Origin: ZC4RG29 sp036381475
GTDB lineage: Bacteria > Bacteroidota > Bacteroidia > Cytophagales > Cyclobacteriaceae
Direction: 5' to 3'
NCBI GenBank assembly: GCA_036381475.1
Contig: DASVCT010000195.1
Location: 1 to 11,508, forward strand
Length of the DNA: 11,508 nt
Shown: positions 1-7,233 of the stretch, piece by piece
Layout: every line of letters starts with the position of its first letter
Numbering within the stretch: the first letter of the stretch is position 1
Program-made: the position numbers and the translations under genes
The notes under the pieces: model-generated
What the model was told of the DNA's origin: nothing
Seen by the model: the letters and a program-made list of their open reading frames with translations, nothing else
Databases searched by the model: none

Positions 1-917
1 AGCCACCGATACAAGTCCTCGCCTCCATAGACGCGTTTCCAGGTATCGTGTCCCATGTCCTCTTCAATGGTGTATCGTACTTCCGGGTCGCCGAGTTCTT
101 CCAGCTTGTTGAGCCCGGCGAGGAAATATTTTTTTGGAACCACGGGATCCCGCCCGCCACTGAAGGCCCAGACGGGCAGTTTGGCTTCTGCTATGGGTGG
201 CATCAGATCAGGATGTCCCCAGCCTACGATGGGGCTGATGGCCGCGAACACATCGGGATGTTTGCTTGCGATGTACCACGTACCGAAGCCTCCGTAGCTG
301 AGCCCTGTAAGGTAGACGCGATTGGCGTCGGCCTGGTAGTTGGTCAGCACGTGGTCGATCATGTTCATCAGGTCGGTTTCGATCAGGTCCCAACCCTTTG
401 GCAGCGTAATATAGGGCAGGGAATCGATGGGCTCAGCGCCGGCCATGGGTTGGGTCATTCGCGAGGGCGGCTGGCGCTCCGGCGTTCCGGTTGGCTGCCG
501 CTCGGGAATGTTGTCCCTACTCCGGTTGGTCAGGTAATCGATGCCGACCGTATCCAATCCGAACATGGGCAATTGGGGTGAAATAATGATGAACGGCAAA
601 TCGCGTCGCTGAACCCAGGCCTCGTACAGTGGACCGTGAATGAGTACAAAGTCCAGTTCATCCTTGCCATTACCACGTTCACCGTTCCCATGAAGGAACA
701 TCATCACCGGCCACTTCGTCACCGTGTCATCCCGGTAGCCTTTCGGCAGATAGAGGAAATACTCGTGCTCCTGCTGATCGAGCGTACTGATGAACGGGAC
801 GCGCAGGAGCTCTTCTTCCGAGGGAGTTTGGTCACCAGGGGAACAGGACATGACGAATAGTGTAATGAACAGAACTCCGAAGATAGGAGAGGCTAGGATT
901 TTAGGGTGTGATTTCAT
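1..917 (-). CDS. Lipoprotein alpha/beta-hydrolase (esterase/peptidase), C-terminus cut by window edge
   Basis: Secreted serine hydrolase, probably anchored to the membrane. I translated it by hand from ATG 917-915; 305 residues lie in the window and the C-terminus runs off the left edge. Residues 1-25 form a lipoprotein signal ending in a lipobox-like V-M-S-C, with Cys25 as the predicted lipidated residue. An oxyanion-type HGNGERG follows at 76-82. The nucleophile elbow GLSYGG places Ser207, and a likely triad is completed by Asp257 (GGRDPVVP) and His290 (MGHDTW). This is the usual order in dienelactone-hydrolase, PHB-depolymerase-like and prolyl-oligopeptidase-like esterases. An unusual Pro/Arg-rich insertion at about 132-165 contains PERQP twice. 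The substrate cannot be told. The gene is preceded by the 8-bp repeat array, only 23 bp from its start codon. The fold is secure; the exact family is not. Confidence 0.87.
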   Translation of the reverse strand, partial: MKSHPKILASPIFGVLFITLFVMSCSPGDQTPSEEELLRVPFISTLDQQEHEYFLYLPKGYRDDTVTKWPVMMFLHGNGERGNGKDELDFVLIHGPLYEAWVQRRDLPFIIISPQLPMFGLDTVGIDYLTNRSRDNIPERQPTGTPERQPPSRMTQPMAGAEPIDSLPYITLPKGWDLIETDLMNMIDHVLTNYQADANRVYLTGLSYGGFGTWYIASKHPDVFAAISPIVGWGHPDLMPPIAEAKLPVWAFSGGRDPVVPKKYFLAGLNKLEELGDPEVRYTIEEDMGHDTWKRVYGGEDLYRW

Positions 918-940
918 GCGACTAAAATATGATAATGGGG

Positions 941-1116
941 GATAAGGAAATAGGGAAATAGGGAAATAGGGAAATAAGGAAATAAGGGTATAGGGAAATA
1001 AGGAAATAGGGAAATAGGGAAATAAGGAAATAAGGAGATAAGGAAATAAGGAAATAAGAAGATAAGGGTATAGGGGTATAAGGGTATAACGGTATAGGGG
1101 TATAGGGGTATAGGGG
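941..1116. repeat. Tandem array: 22 contiguous units of an 8-bp repeat
   Basis: Reading the plus strand in steps of 8 from position 941 gives 22 units with no insertion or deletion. The consensus is NATA-R-GG-R. Two variants dominate: AATAGGGA or AATAAGGA in the left part, and TATAGGGG or TATAAGGG in the right part from 1069, with a single TATAGGGA inside the left part at 989. A few units are diverged, such as AATAAGAA at 1053 and TATAACGG at 1085. About 7 of 8 bases in the left-type units are purine on the plus strand. The array sits 23 bp upstream of the esterase start codon, so it is either in that gene's promoter region or in its 5' leader. Its period is not a multiple of 3 and no gene spans it. 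Its function is unknown. Confidence 0.95.
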
Positions 1117-1127
1117 AGTTGATTAGT

Positions 1128-1153
1128 GATTTTTGATTTTTGATTTTTGATTT
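1128..1153. repeat. Short 7-bp tandem repeat (GATTTTT)
   Basis: GATTTTT occurs at 1128, 1135 and 1142, followed by a partial fourth copy at 1149. It lies just after the 8-bp array but has an unrelated sequence and a different period. A smaller two-copy 7-bp repeat (ATCACAA) follows at 1230-1243. No gene covers this stretch, and I see no other signal between 1154 and 1229. Confidence 0.85.
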
Positions 1154-1241
1154 AGGGCCTGCGATTAGGGTGTCTGACTTAGGTCACAAGCGTCGTCATT
1201 GATGGAAAAATGTGTTCTGTGGGGTATAAATCACAAATCAC

Positions 1242-1283
1242 AAGTGTTGACGACAACTTCGGGCGAGACTGACTTCAACACTT
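1242..1283. other. Inverted repeat downstream of korB, possible weak transcript end
   Basis: AAGTGTTGA (1242-1250) is the perfect reverse complement of TCAACACTT (1275-1283), with 24 bases between. It lies about 45 bases beyond the korB stop, on the downstream side of the minus-strand operon, where a terminator would be expected. There is no run of U after the stem in the minus-strand RNA and the loop is long. An intrinsic terminator is therefore only a possibility. The right arm is itself made of the tandem repeat at 1272-1303. Confidence 0.3.
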
Positions 1284-1303
1284 CAACACACCAACACTTC
1301 AAC
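1272..1303. repeat. Four-copy 8-bp tandem repeat (ACTTCAAC)
   Basis: Units are ACTTCAAC at 1272, 1280 and 1296, with a diverged unit ACACCAAC at 1288. The 8-bp period matches the big array at 941-1116 although the sequence is unrelated. It lies 24 bp beyond the korB stop codon and contributes one arm of the inverted repeat 1242-1283. Confidence 0.85.
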
Positions 1304-1326
1304 ACGTGAGTGCGTCCGGCCCCGGG

Positions 1327-2379
1327 CTACCGAAATCCCGCATTAATCCCATCAAGTGCGACGCTGCCCGGACAAAGCTCTTCGCGGGTCAGGGCATTCA
1401 GGGGTTGGTCGACGGTTGCGAGCACATCGTGAAGGTCGCGGCTGGCAGTATCAGCATAAAGTAATCCGGTGAGGATTCTTCCCTCGCTTTTTGCCTTTTG
1501 CATTTGGTTCATCGCTGCATTCCGGTCGCTGGGATCCCACCCGGGACTCAGCTTTCGCAGGGCCAGCAGTGACCCATCGTGGAGCTCGACGGTAGCGGTT
1601 TCCCCTTCGGGGTAGTCGACCGTGATCTCCTCTTCCTCAGGAACGAAATCCAGTGCAGAGGTAGCCTCGATATGCTGACGGACGTAATCGTATGACTTCG
1701 TTGATCCCTTATTGTTGTTGAAGGTCACGCAAGGCGAAATAACATCCAGGAAGGCAAAGCCGCGGTGTGACAGTGCTGCCTTGAGCAAGGGGAGGAGTTG
1801 CGTCTTGTCGCCGGAGAAACTGCGGGCCACAAACGTTGCGCCGAGTGTGATGGCGAGTTCCGCCAGGTCGATAGCCGGGAATGGATTTTCTGAACCGGCC
1901 TTGTTGATGGAACCGTAATCGGCGGTGGCTGAATCCTGTCCCTTGGTTAGGCCATAGCATCCGTTGTTCATGACAACATAGGCCATGTTCAGATTCCGCC
2001 GCATGGCATGGCAGAATTGACCCAGCCCGATCGACGCCGTATCTCCATCGCCGGAAACACCAACGTAAAGAAGATCCCTGTTGGCGAGATTGGCGCCGGT
2101 AGTGATCGAAGGCATGCGACCGTGTACGGAGTTAAAGCCGTGAGAATTTCCCAGGAAGTAGGTCGGTGTCTTTGAACTGCATCCGATGCCGGAGAGCTTC
2201 GCGACGCGATGCGGTTCGATGGAGAGTTCGTAACAGGCTTGAACGATCGCGGCGCTGATGCTGTCGTGACCGCAGCCGGCGCAAAGGGTCGACAACGCTC
2301 CTTCGTAGTCGGACTTGACAAAGCCTACGGCGTTTTTCTTCTGTTCCGGGTGTCGGAAACGCGATTTTACGTAACTCAT
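1327..2379 (-). CDS. korB: 2-oxoacid:ferredoxin oxidoreductase, beta subunit
   Basis: Thiamine-diphosphate-binding subunit of a CoA-dependent 2-oxoacid oxidoreductase (2-oxoglutarate or pyruvate to acyl-CoA, CO2 and reduced electron carrier). The 350 residues match the long form of this subunit. The thiamine-diphosphate/Mg motif is GDGD at 110-113, with NN at 138-139 and YGLTKGQ at 142-148. Four cysteines (Cys33 and Cys36 in LCAGCGHD, Cys67 in GIGCSS, Cys216 in SPCVTF) have the spacing of the known [4Fe-4S] ligands of archaeal-type beta subunits. The ATG start at 2379 overlaps the korA stop as ATGA, implying translational coupling. There is no extra ferredoxin domain, so electrons must leave through another protein, plausibly the flavoprotein first in the operon. 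The substrate (2-oxoglutarate or pyruvate) cannot be fixed from sequence; the KOR reading is preferred. Confidence 0.93.
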   Translation of the reverse strand: MSYVKSRFRHPEQKKNAVGFVKSDYEGALSTLCAGCGHDSISAAIVQACYELSIEPHRVAKLSGIGCSSKTPTYFLGNSHGFNSVHGRMPSITTGANLANRDLLYVGVSGDGDTASIGLGQFCHAMRRNLNMAYVVMNNGCYGLTKGQDSATADYGSINKAGSENPFPAIDLAELAITLGATFVARSFSGDKTQLLPLLKAALSHRGFAFLDVISPCVTFNNNKGSTKSYDYVRQHIEATSALDFVPEEEEITVDYPEGETATVELHDGSLLALRKLSPGWDPSDRNAAMNQMQKAKSEGRILTGLLYADTASRDLHDVLATVDQPLNALTREELCPGSVALDGINAGFR

Positions 2380-4223
2380 CCTACAGAAAGTTTTTGACTG
2401 GGGGTATCAGGGATGCCTATGCGGGCCAGGTGATCCTTCACCTGCACCACGATCGTGTCAGCAGGAATCGGCATGCCATCGTAATGTAGCACCGACAACA
2501 CCTGTTGTGGCGCAAGGTTTAGTTCATTGATCAGTAAGGACCGGAACTGCGCATCGCGGTTTTGCTCTACCACAAATACTTCCTGGTGGGTTGCAAAGAA
2601 CCTGGCTACGGTGTCATCAAACGGAAATGCGCGTACCTGCATCACATCGAGATAGACGCCTTCGCTCTCGAGAAGTTCTATTGCTTCGAGTGCGGCATAC
2701 CCTGTAGTCCCGAACCACACGAGCCCGCAGCGGCTGCGATTTGCTGCCTGGAAGACTTTTGGCTTCGGCATCATCTGCTTCGCAGTCTCCCACTTTTTTT
2801 GAAGCCGGTCGACATTGCGGACGTATGCCGGTCCGTCCTCAGTATAACGTGCATACTCGTCGCGGGACGTTCCGCGGGTGAAGAATGCGCCCTTGGTGGG
2901 ATGGGTTCCCGGAAGTGTTCGATAACAGATTCCATCGCCGTCGACGTCGAGGTACCGCCCGAATTCCTTTATCTCCTCCAGATCTTCGCGCGAGAGCACC
3001 TTGCCCCGGTCGTACGTGCGGGTATCGTCCCATGTCAGGGGCGAGGACAAGTGCTTGTTCATTCCCAGGTCGAGGTCCGACATTACTATGACGGGTGTCT
3101 GCAGGCGTTCAGCCAGGTCGAAGGCCGTAGCCGTCAATTCGAACGCTTCAGCAGGGGAGGAAGGGAACAGCAGCACGTGCTTCGTATCACCATGCGATGC
3201 ATACGCGCACAAAAGGATATCCGATTGCTGGGTTCGCGTCGGCATTCCGGTTGATGGTCCGCCCCGCTGAACATTGACGAGCACGAGTGGGATTTCCGCG
3301 AAATAGGCCAGCCCAAGAAACTCCGTCATCAGCGACACGCCGGCGCCGCTCGTTGAAGTAAAGGCGCGTGCCCCGTTCCAGTTCGCACCGATAACCATAC
3401 CGATGGCGGCAAGCTCATCTTCGGCCTGAACGATGGCGTACCGCTTTTTTCCTGTAGCCGGATCGGTACGTAGTTTTTTGCAATACTTTTCGAAAGCATT
3501 TACCACCGATGTCGACGGTGTGATAGGATACCATGCCGCCACCGTTGCGCCGGCATAAATCGCGCCGAGCGCGGTTGCCGTATTGCCGTCGATCAGGATC
3601 TGATCGCCTGTGGCGTCGCGGCGTTCAACATGGATATCAAGCGGATATTCGAAGTTGTTTCTCGCGTACGTCGCGCCCAGCTCCAACGCCTTGAAATTCG
3701 GCGGCACAAGTTTCTCGTTCTTGCTGAACATTTCGCGGATGAGTTGACGCACAACTTCCAGGTCGACGTTCAGCAATACGGAAAGCGCACCCACGTACAC
3801 GATGTTTTTGAAGAGTTGCTGATGGCGTGGCACCTCGTAGGCATCCATGCACAGCCGCATCATCGGGATGCCGATGTAGCGTATATCTTCCCGGATGAGA
3901 TCGGGGTGAAGCCGTTTCGTATTGTCATAAACAAAATAACCGCCCGGTCGAATAGAGGCAACATCACGTGCGTAGGTTTGTGGGTTTACCCCGACGACGA
4001 GGTCGATCGCTTCCCGGCGCCCGACGTATCCCTTGTCGTTCACCCGTATTTCATACCAGGTGGGAAGCCCTTGGATGTTGGACGGAAAAATGTTCTTCGA
4101 CGATATGGGTATACCCATACGAAAGATCGCCCGGGCAAACAGCTCGTTTGCACTGGCGGATCCAGTACCGTTCACATTGGCAAAGCGGATGACCATGTCG
4201 TTCACCCTGCGCGCATGTATCAT
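2376..4223 (-). CDS. korA: 2-oxoacid:ferredoxin oxidoreductase, fused gamma-alpha subunit
   Basis: Single 615-residue polypeptide carrying the gamma domain (about residues 7-200, with FANVNGTGSASANEL early on) followed by the alpha domain (about 208-600). Alpha signatures are YPITPSTS at 232-239, QRGGPSTGMPTRTQQSD at 319-335, and EQNRDAQFRSLL near 553, which favour a 2-oxoglutarate-type enzyme. I chose ATG 4223-4221 because it forms an ATGA overlap with the upstream stop, exactly as korA does with korB. The conserved gamma domain also begins straight after it. The open frame continues up to ATG 4319, but those 32 extra residues would lie wholly inside the ferredoxin coding region of the upstream gene and look like a frame shadow. 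It should form an alpha-beta heterodimer or its dimer with KorB in the cytoplasm. Pyruvate as substrate is not excluded. Confidence 0.92.
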   Translation of the reverse strand: MIHARRVNDMVIRFANVNGTGSASANELFARAIFRMGIPISSKNIFPSNIQGLPTWYEIRVNDKGYVGRREAIDLVVGVNPQTYARDVASIRPGGYFVYDNTKRLHPDLIREDIRYIGIPMMRLCMDAYEVPRHQQLFKNIVYVGALSVLLNVDLEVVRQLIREMFSKNEKLVPPNFKALELGATYARNNFEYPLDIHVERRDATGDQILIDGNTATALGAIYAGATVAAWYPITPSTSVVNAFEKYCKKLRTDPATGKKRYAIVQAEDELAAIGMVIGANWNGARAFTSTSGAGVSLMTEFLGLAYFAEIPLVLVNVQRGGPSTGMPTRTQQSDILLCAYASHGDTKHVLLFPSSPAEAFELTATAFDLAERLQTPVIVMSDLDLGMNKHLSSPLTWDDTRTYDRGKVLSREDLEEIKEFGRYLDVDGDGICYRTLPGTHPTKGAFFTRGTSRDEYARYTEDGPAYVRNVDRLQKKWETAKQMMPKPKVFQAANRSRCGLVWFGTTGYAALEAIELLESEGVYLDVMQVRAFPFDDTVARFFATHQEVFVVEQNRDAQFRSLLINELNLAPQQVLSVLHYDGMPIPADTIVVQVKDHLARIGIPDTPSQKLSVG

Positions 4224-6073
4224 ATGATCTTTGTTGTCTTGGTCACACTGTATAAAAACTTCTTCATGTCCCATGCCGATGTCGGACAGCGCTCTGCGCA
4301 CAGTCCGCAATGAAGACATACGTCTTCATCTTTTACCATGACGCGCGTGGTCGGCAGTTCAGTGGAGACATACAGGTCCTGCGACCGGTTGTTGGCGGGC
4401 GCCAACAACCGCGACCTGAGGTCGTCTTCATCTCCGTTTGTGGTGAAGGTTATAGATGAGGTAGGACATATGTCCATACACGCGTCGCATTCAATACAAA
4501 GATTTGGCGAGAAGACGGTTTGCACATCGCAGTTCAGGCAACGTTGCGCTTCCCGGAAGGCCGTGAGCCGATCGAAGCCGAGTTCGACTTCCGCGCGCAG
4601 GTCCTTAAGGGTTACATCCAGGCTGGCATGTGGCACCTTGTAACGGTCGTCCTCTTCTACTACACTGTCATATATCCATTCGTGGATGCCCATCTTCTGC
4701 TGAAAGAGATTCACTGTAGGAGCCGGACGTTCATGCAAATCCTGACCGGAGCAATATAGGTGTATCGAAATGGCGGCCTGGTGGCCATGTGCAACTGCTG
4801 TGATAATGTTTTTGGGTCCCAGCGCGGCGTCACCACCGAAGAAGACATCAGAGCGTGTGGACTGAAAAGTCACAGGGTCGATCACCGGAAGGTCCCATTT
4901 CCCGAATTCAATGCCGAGGTCGCGTTCGATCCAGGGAAAGGCATTATCCTGCCCGACAGCAATGATCACGTCGTCGGCTTCGATAAACACATCTGGTTCG
5001 TTGGTGGGTACGAGTGAACGTCTGCCGGCATCGTCGTATTCGGCGCGCACCTTACTGAACATCATGCCTTTCAGCTTTCCATCTTCGACGACAAAAGCTT
5101 TGGGCGGCATATTATTGAGTATGGGTATCCCTTCAGACTTCGCATCTTCGATCTCCCAGGGCGACGCTTTCATATCCTGGAACGGGCTTCTGACAATCAC
5201 CTTCACATCTTCACCGCCCAGCCGGCGTGCGGTCCGGCAGCAATCCATCGCCGTGTTGCCCCCGCCAAGAATGATGACACGCTTACCGATACTCGTCCGA
5301 TGGCCGAACGCTACGTTAGCCAGGAATTCGACACCGATATGCACGCGGTCACCCGCCTCCTTCCTGCCAGGAAGGTTCAGGTCACGGCCTTTGGGCGCTC
5401 CGGTACCTATAAATACAGCGTCATAGTCTTTCGCAAGAACATCACTGAGGCTGGAGACGTAATGGTTGAAATGGGTGTGAATACCCAGGGCCAGAATATA
5501 GTTTACTTCTTCATCCAGGACACTTTCGGGTAATCGGAAACCCGGTATTTGAGTGCGCATCATTCCGCCGCCCTTGTGCCATTCGTCATACAGGTGGATT
5601 TCATAGCCGAGTGGTGCCAAATCGCGCGCAACAGTTAATGATGCAGGTCCGCCTCCGATAAGACATACCTTACGGCCGTTCTTCCTCACTGGAGGAAGGG
5701 GCATTCGGGCTTTAACGTTCCCCTTATTGTCGGCGGCTACGCGCTTGAGTCTGCAGATGGCGACCGGCTCTTCGTCAATGCGTCCGCGGCGGCAAGCCGG
5801 CTCGCAGGGGCGGTCACATGTTCTGCCCAGGACGCCGGGGAACACGTTGGATTCCCAGTTGATCATATAGGCGTCGTCGTAGCGGCCGGCTGCGATCAGG
5901 CGGATGTATTCAGGAACCGGTGTATGCGCGGGGCAGGCATACTGGCAGTCGATTACCTTGTGAAAGTATTCGGGGTCGTTGATGTCGGTGGGGTTCACGG
6001 TTCGGGTTTTAGGTATCGACAAAAATTCCACTAATATAGGCGCAAAAGTGCACACATGCACAGGGGAGGCCAT
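4220..6073 (-). CDS. GltD-like FAD/NAD(P) flavoprotein with C-terminal 2x[4Fe-4S] ferredoxin domain
   Basis: Predicted electron-transfer partner of the 2-oxoacid oxidoreductase downstream. The 617 residues hold three parts. First is a Fer4_20-type N-terminal Fe-S domain with Cys43/47 (CQYACP) and Cys86/90/94. Second is a two-Rossmann flavoprotein core of the GltD/NfnB type, with GGGPAS at 140-145, a second nucleotide site GGGNTAMDC at 270-278, and the FAD-end motif GGDAALGP at 413-420. Third is a ferredoxin tail with CLNC at 512-515 and two full motifs, CIECDACMDICP (526-537) and CLHCGLCAERCP (586-597). Its stop overlaps the korA start as ATGA. The start is uncertain. ATG 6073 is the longest option, but family-like sequence begins around residue 26 (VNPTDIN), where a GTG at 5998 could start. 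Shuttling electrons between KorAB and NAD(P) is inference from motifs and operon order. Confidence 0.88.
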   Translation of the reverse strand: MASPVHVCTFAPILVEFLSIPKTRTVNPTDINDPEYFHKVIDCQYACPAHTPVPEYIRLIAAGRYDDAYMINWESNVFPGVLGRTCDRPCEPACRRGRIDEEPVAICRLKRVAADNKGNVKARMPLPPVRKNGRKVCLIGGGPASLTVARDLAPLGYEIHLYDEWHKGGGMMRTQIPGFRLPESVLDEEVNYILALGIHTHFNHYVSSLSDVLAKDYDAVFIGTGAPKGRDLNLPGRKEAGDRVHIGVEFLANVAFGHRTSIGKRVIILGGGNTAMDCCRTARRLGGEDVKVIVRSPFQDMKASPWEIEDAKSEGIPILNNMPPKAFVVEDGKLKGMMFSKVRAEYDDAGRRSLVPTNEPDVFIEADDVIIAVGQDNAFPWIERDLGIEFGKWDLPVIDPVTFQSTRSDVFFGGDAALGPKNIITAVAHGHQAAISIHLYCSGQDLHERPAPTVNLFQQKMGIHEWIYDSVVEEDDRYKVPHASLDVTLKDLRAEVELGFDRLTAFREAQRCLNCDVQTVFSPNLCIECDACMDICPTSSITFTTNGDEDDLRSRLLAPANNRSQDLYVSTELPTTRVMVKDEDVCLHCGLCAERCPTSAWDMKKFLYSVTKTTKII

Positions 6074-6130
6074 AAATCAGTAACCGGAATGTACAGGATA
6101 CCGGTGGCCTGGTGCATGGGAACTGCCGGA

Positions 6131-7069
6131 TCAGGCGAGCGACTCCTTGCAGAAGTCGATGCATTTCCGGACCTCCTTCACGGCGTCTGAACCTTCCGGT
6201 ATGGGGTATTCCAGTTCGATGGTAGCCATGAAATCGTACTTCTCCGTCTTCATTAGCCGGAGGATTTCCCTGAGGGGCGTATCGCCCTGACCCCAGGGTA
6301 CGTTATCGCCGTTGTTTTTCCGGCGGTCTTTGAGGTGAAGGTTGAGGATACGGTCGTGATATTTCTTAATGAGGGGAATAGGCGATTCGTTAGTGCCAGC
6401 AACGTAGTGCCCGACGTCGAGGTTGATGGAATTGTATGGGGAGTAGCTCACCGCCTTGTCCCAACTGTTGAAGTTGACTTCGGTGTGGTTATGGTAGCCG
6501 ATGCGGGTCTTATATTTGTCGGCGTAGGGTGCAAGCTTCTTCACCGCTTCATCTGACCGTTCGAGTGTTATCCCGGAGGCGCCCAAGGTGCTGGCTACGT
6601 TGAAACTGTATGCGAGTTCTTCTTCCGACATCCGGTTGAGTGGGAGCTTGACGATGTCGATAGCAATGCCTTCATCGTCGAACTTCTTCCTGATCTCTTT
6701 GAATTTGTCCATCGGCGCAGAGGCTCTCCATTTCCGTAGCTCTTCTGCATGCGCTTTTCTTTCCGCCTTTTGTGCATCGGAGAGGGGACCTCGCTGATAA
6801 GGTGGCCCCTCTGGAGCGCCAGCGTATGCCTCGACAGGTTCGCCCATGAGTTCGACGGTCGGAAGTTTGAGTTCCACGAGGTATCCCAGCAGGTCATCTA
6901 TCGTTGAAGGCATGCTACGAAAACTGTATGTTATGACGCCGACCCTGACGCCGCCAAAATCGCGCGCGATCATCAGCCGCGGTGAAGCGGCGGCTTGCCT
7001 CAGTGCGGCCGGCATCGCCAGTGAGCCAGCGAGTAGGGCGGCACGGCCCATGAAATCCCTGCGTTTCAT
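6131..7069 (-). CDS. Tat-exported sugar phosphate isomerase/epimerase-like TIM-barrel protein
   Basis: Member of the AP-endonuclease-2-like TIM-barrel family (xylose isomerase-like fold), 312 residues. The N-terminus reads RRDFMG at 3-8 followed by a hydrophobic, Ala-rich stretch, a twin-arginine export signal, so the mature protein is probably periplasmic. Likely metal-site residues sit on successive strands: Glu170 (ITLER), HNH at 193-195, Asp218/His221 (LDVGH), His245 (LHLKD) and Glu285/287 (IELEY). Homologues of this type in Bacteroidota are commonly found near saccharide-degradation genes. The real substrate is unknown. The start at 7069 is supported by an AGAAG stretch shortly upstream in the minus-strand leader. 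The gene runs in the same direction as the kor operon but stops 57 bp before it, and its function appears unrelated. It is divergent from the GH20 gene. Confidence 0.85.
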   Translation of the reverse strand: MKRRDFMGRAALLAGSLAMPAALRQAAASPRLMIARDFGGVRVGVITYSFRSMPSTIDDLLGYLVELKLPTVELMGEPVEAYAGAPEGPPYQRGPLSDAQKAERKAHAEELRKWRASAPMDKFKEIRKKFDDEGIAIDIVKLPLNRMSEEELAYSFNVASTLGASGITLERSDEAVKKLAPYADKYKTRIGYHNHTEVNFNSWDKAVSYSPYNSINLDVGHYVAGTNESPIPLIKKYHDRILNLHLKDRRKNNGDNVPWGQGDTPLREILRLMKTEKYDFMATIELEYPIPEGSDAVKEVRKCIDFCKESLA

Positions 7070-7233
7070 CGTCTTCTAAAGGGGGTTGTTGGTTACTTAT
7101 TCGAAGTTAGGGGGAAAACGTCAAATTTCAAGCAAATAAATTTTCGGGTGTGCGACACACGCGGTTTGGTTTTGCTGGTGATACAGTAAATTGCGCTGAC
7201 CTATTGATTGTCGACCGAAAACCACAAGCTAAA
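7070..7233. promoter_or_regulatory. Divergent intergenic region between TIM-barrel and GH20 genes
   Basis: This 164-bp stretch should carry promoters for both genes. A short inverted repeat GTGTG-CGA-CACAC lies at 7148-7160, near the middle, and could be an operator. A weak Bacteroidota-type promoter for the plus-strand gene may be TTTG at 7165-7168 with TAAATTG at 7187-7193, 18 bp apart. The second element is one base short of the TAnnTTTG consensus. I see no clear minus-strand promoter. These are pattern matches by eye only. Confidence 0.4.

Noticed and set aside
48..581. 177-codon plus-strand frame at the left edge
   Set aside because: The minus strand here encodes the alpha/beta-hydrolase with an intact catalytic triad; this frame is its shadow.
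922..929. TATTTTAG on the minus strand as a -7 promoter box for the esterase
   Set aside because: It ends 4 bp from the ATG, so the transcript would begin inside the start codon, and no -33 element is present in the repeat array.
941..1116. CRISPR array
   Set aside because: Units are 8 bp and directly abutting, with no spacers and no cas genes nearby.
2562..3254. 230-codon plus-strand frame opposite korA
   Set aside because: It is fully antisense to korA, whose motifs are intact. Its translation has no recognisable motif and is rich in Cys, His and Arg, as expected for a shadow frame.
3630..4313. 227-codon plus-strand frame opposite the korA gamma domain
   Set aside because: Antisense to well-supported coding sequence; no domain, signal peptide or start context.
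6074..6130. Promoter or terminator in the 57-bp gap before the kor operon
   Set aside because: I saw only short 5-bp complementary stretches around ACCGG and no convincing promoter elements or U-tract hairpin.
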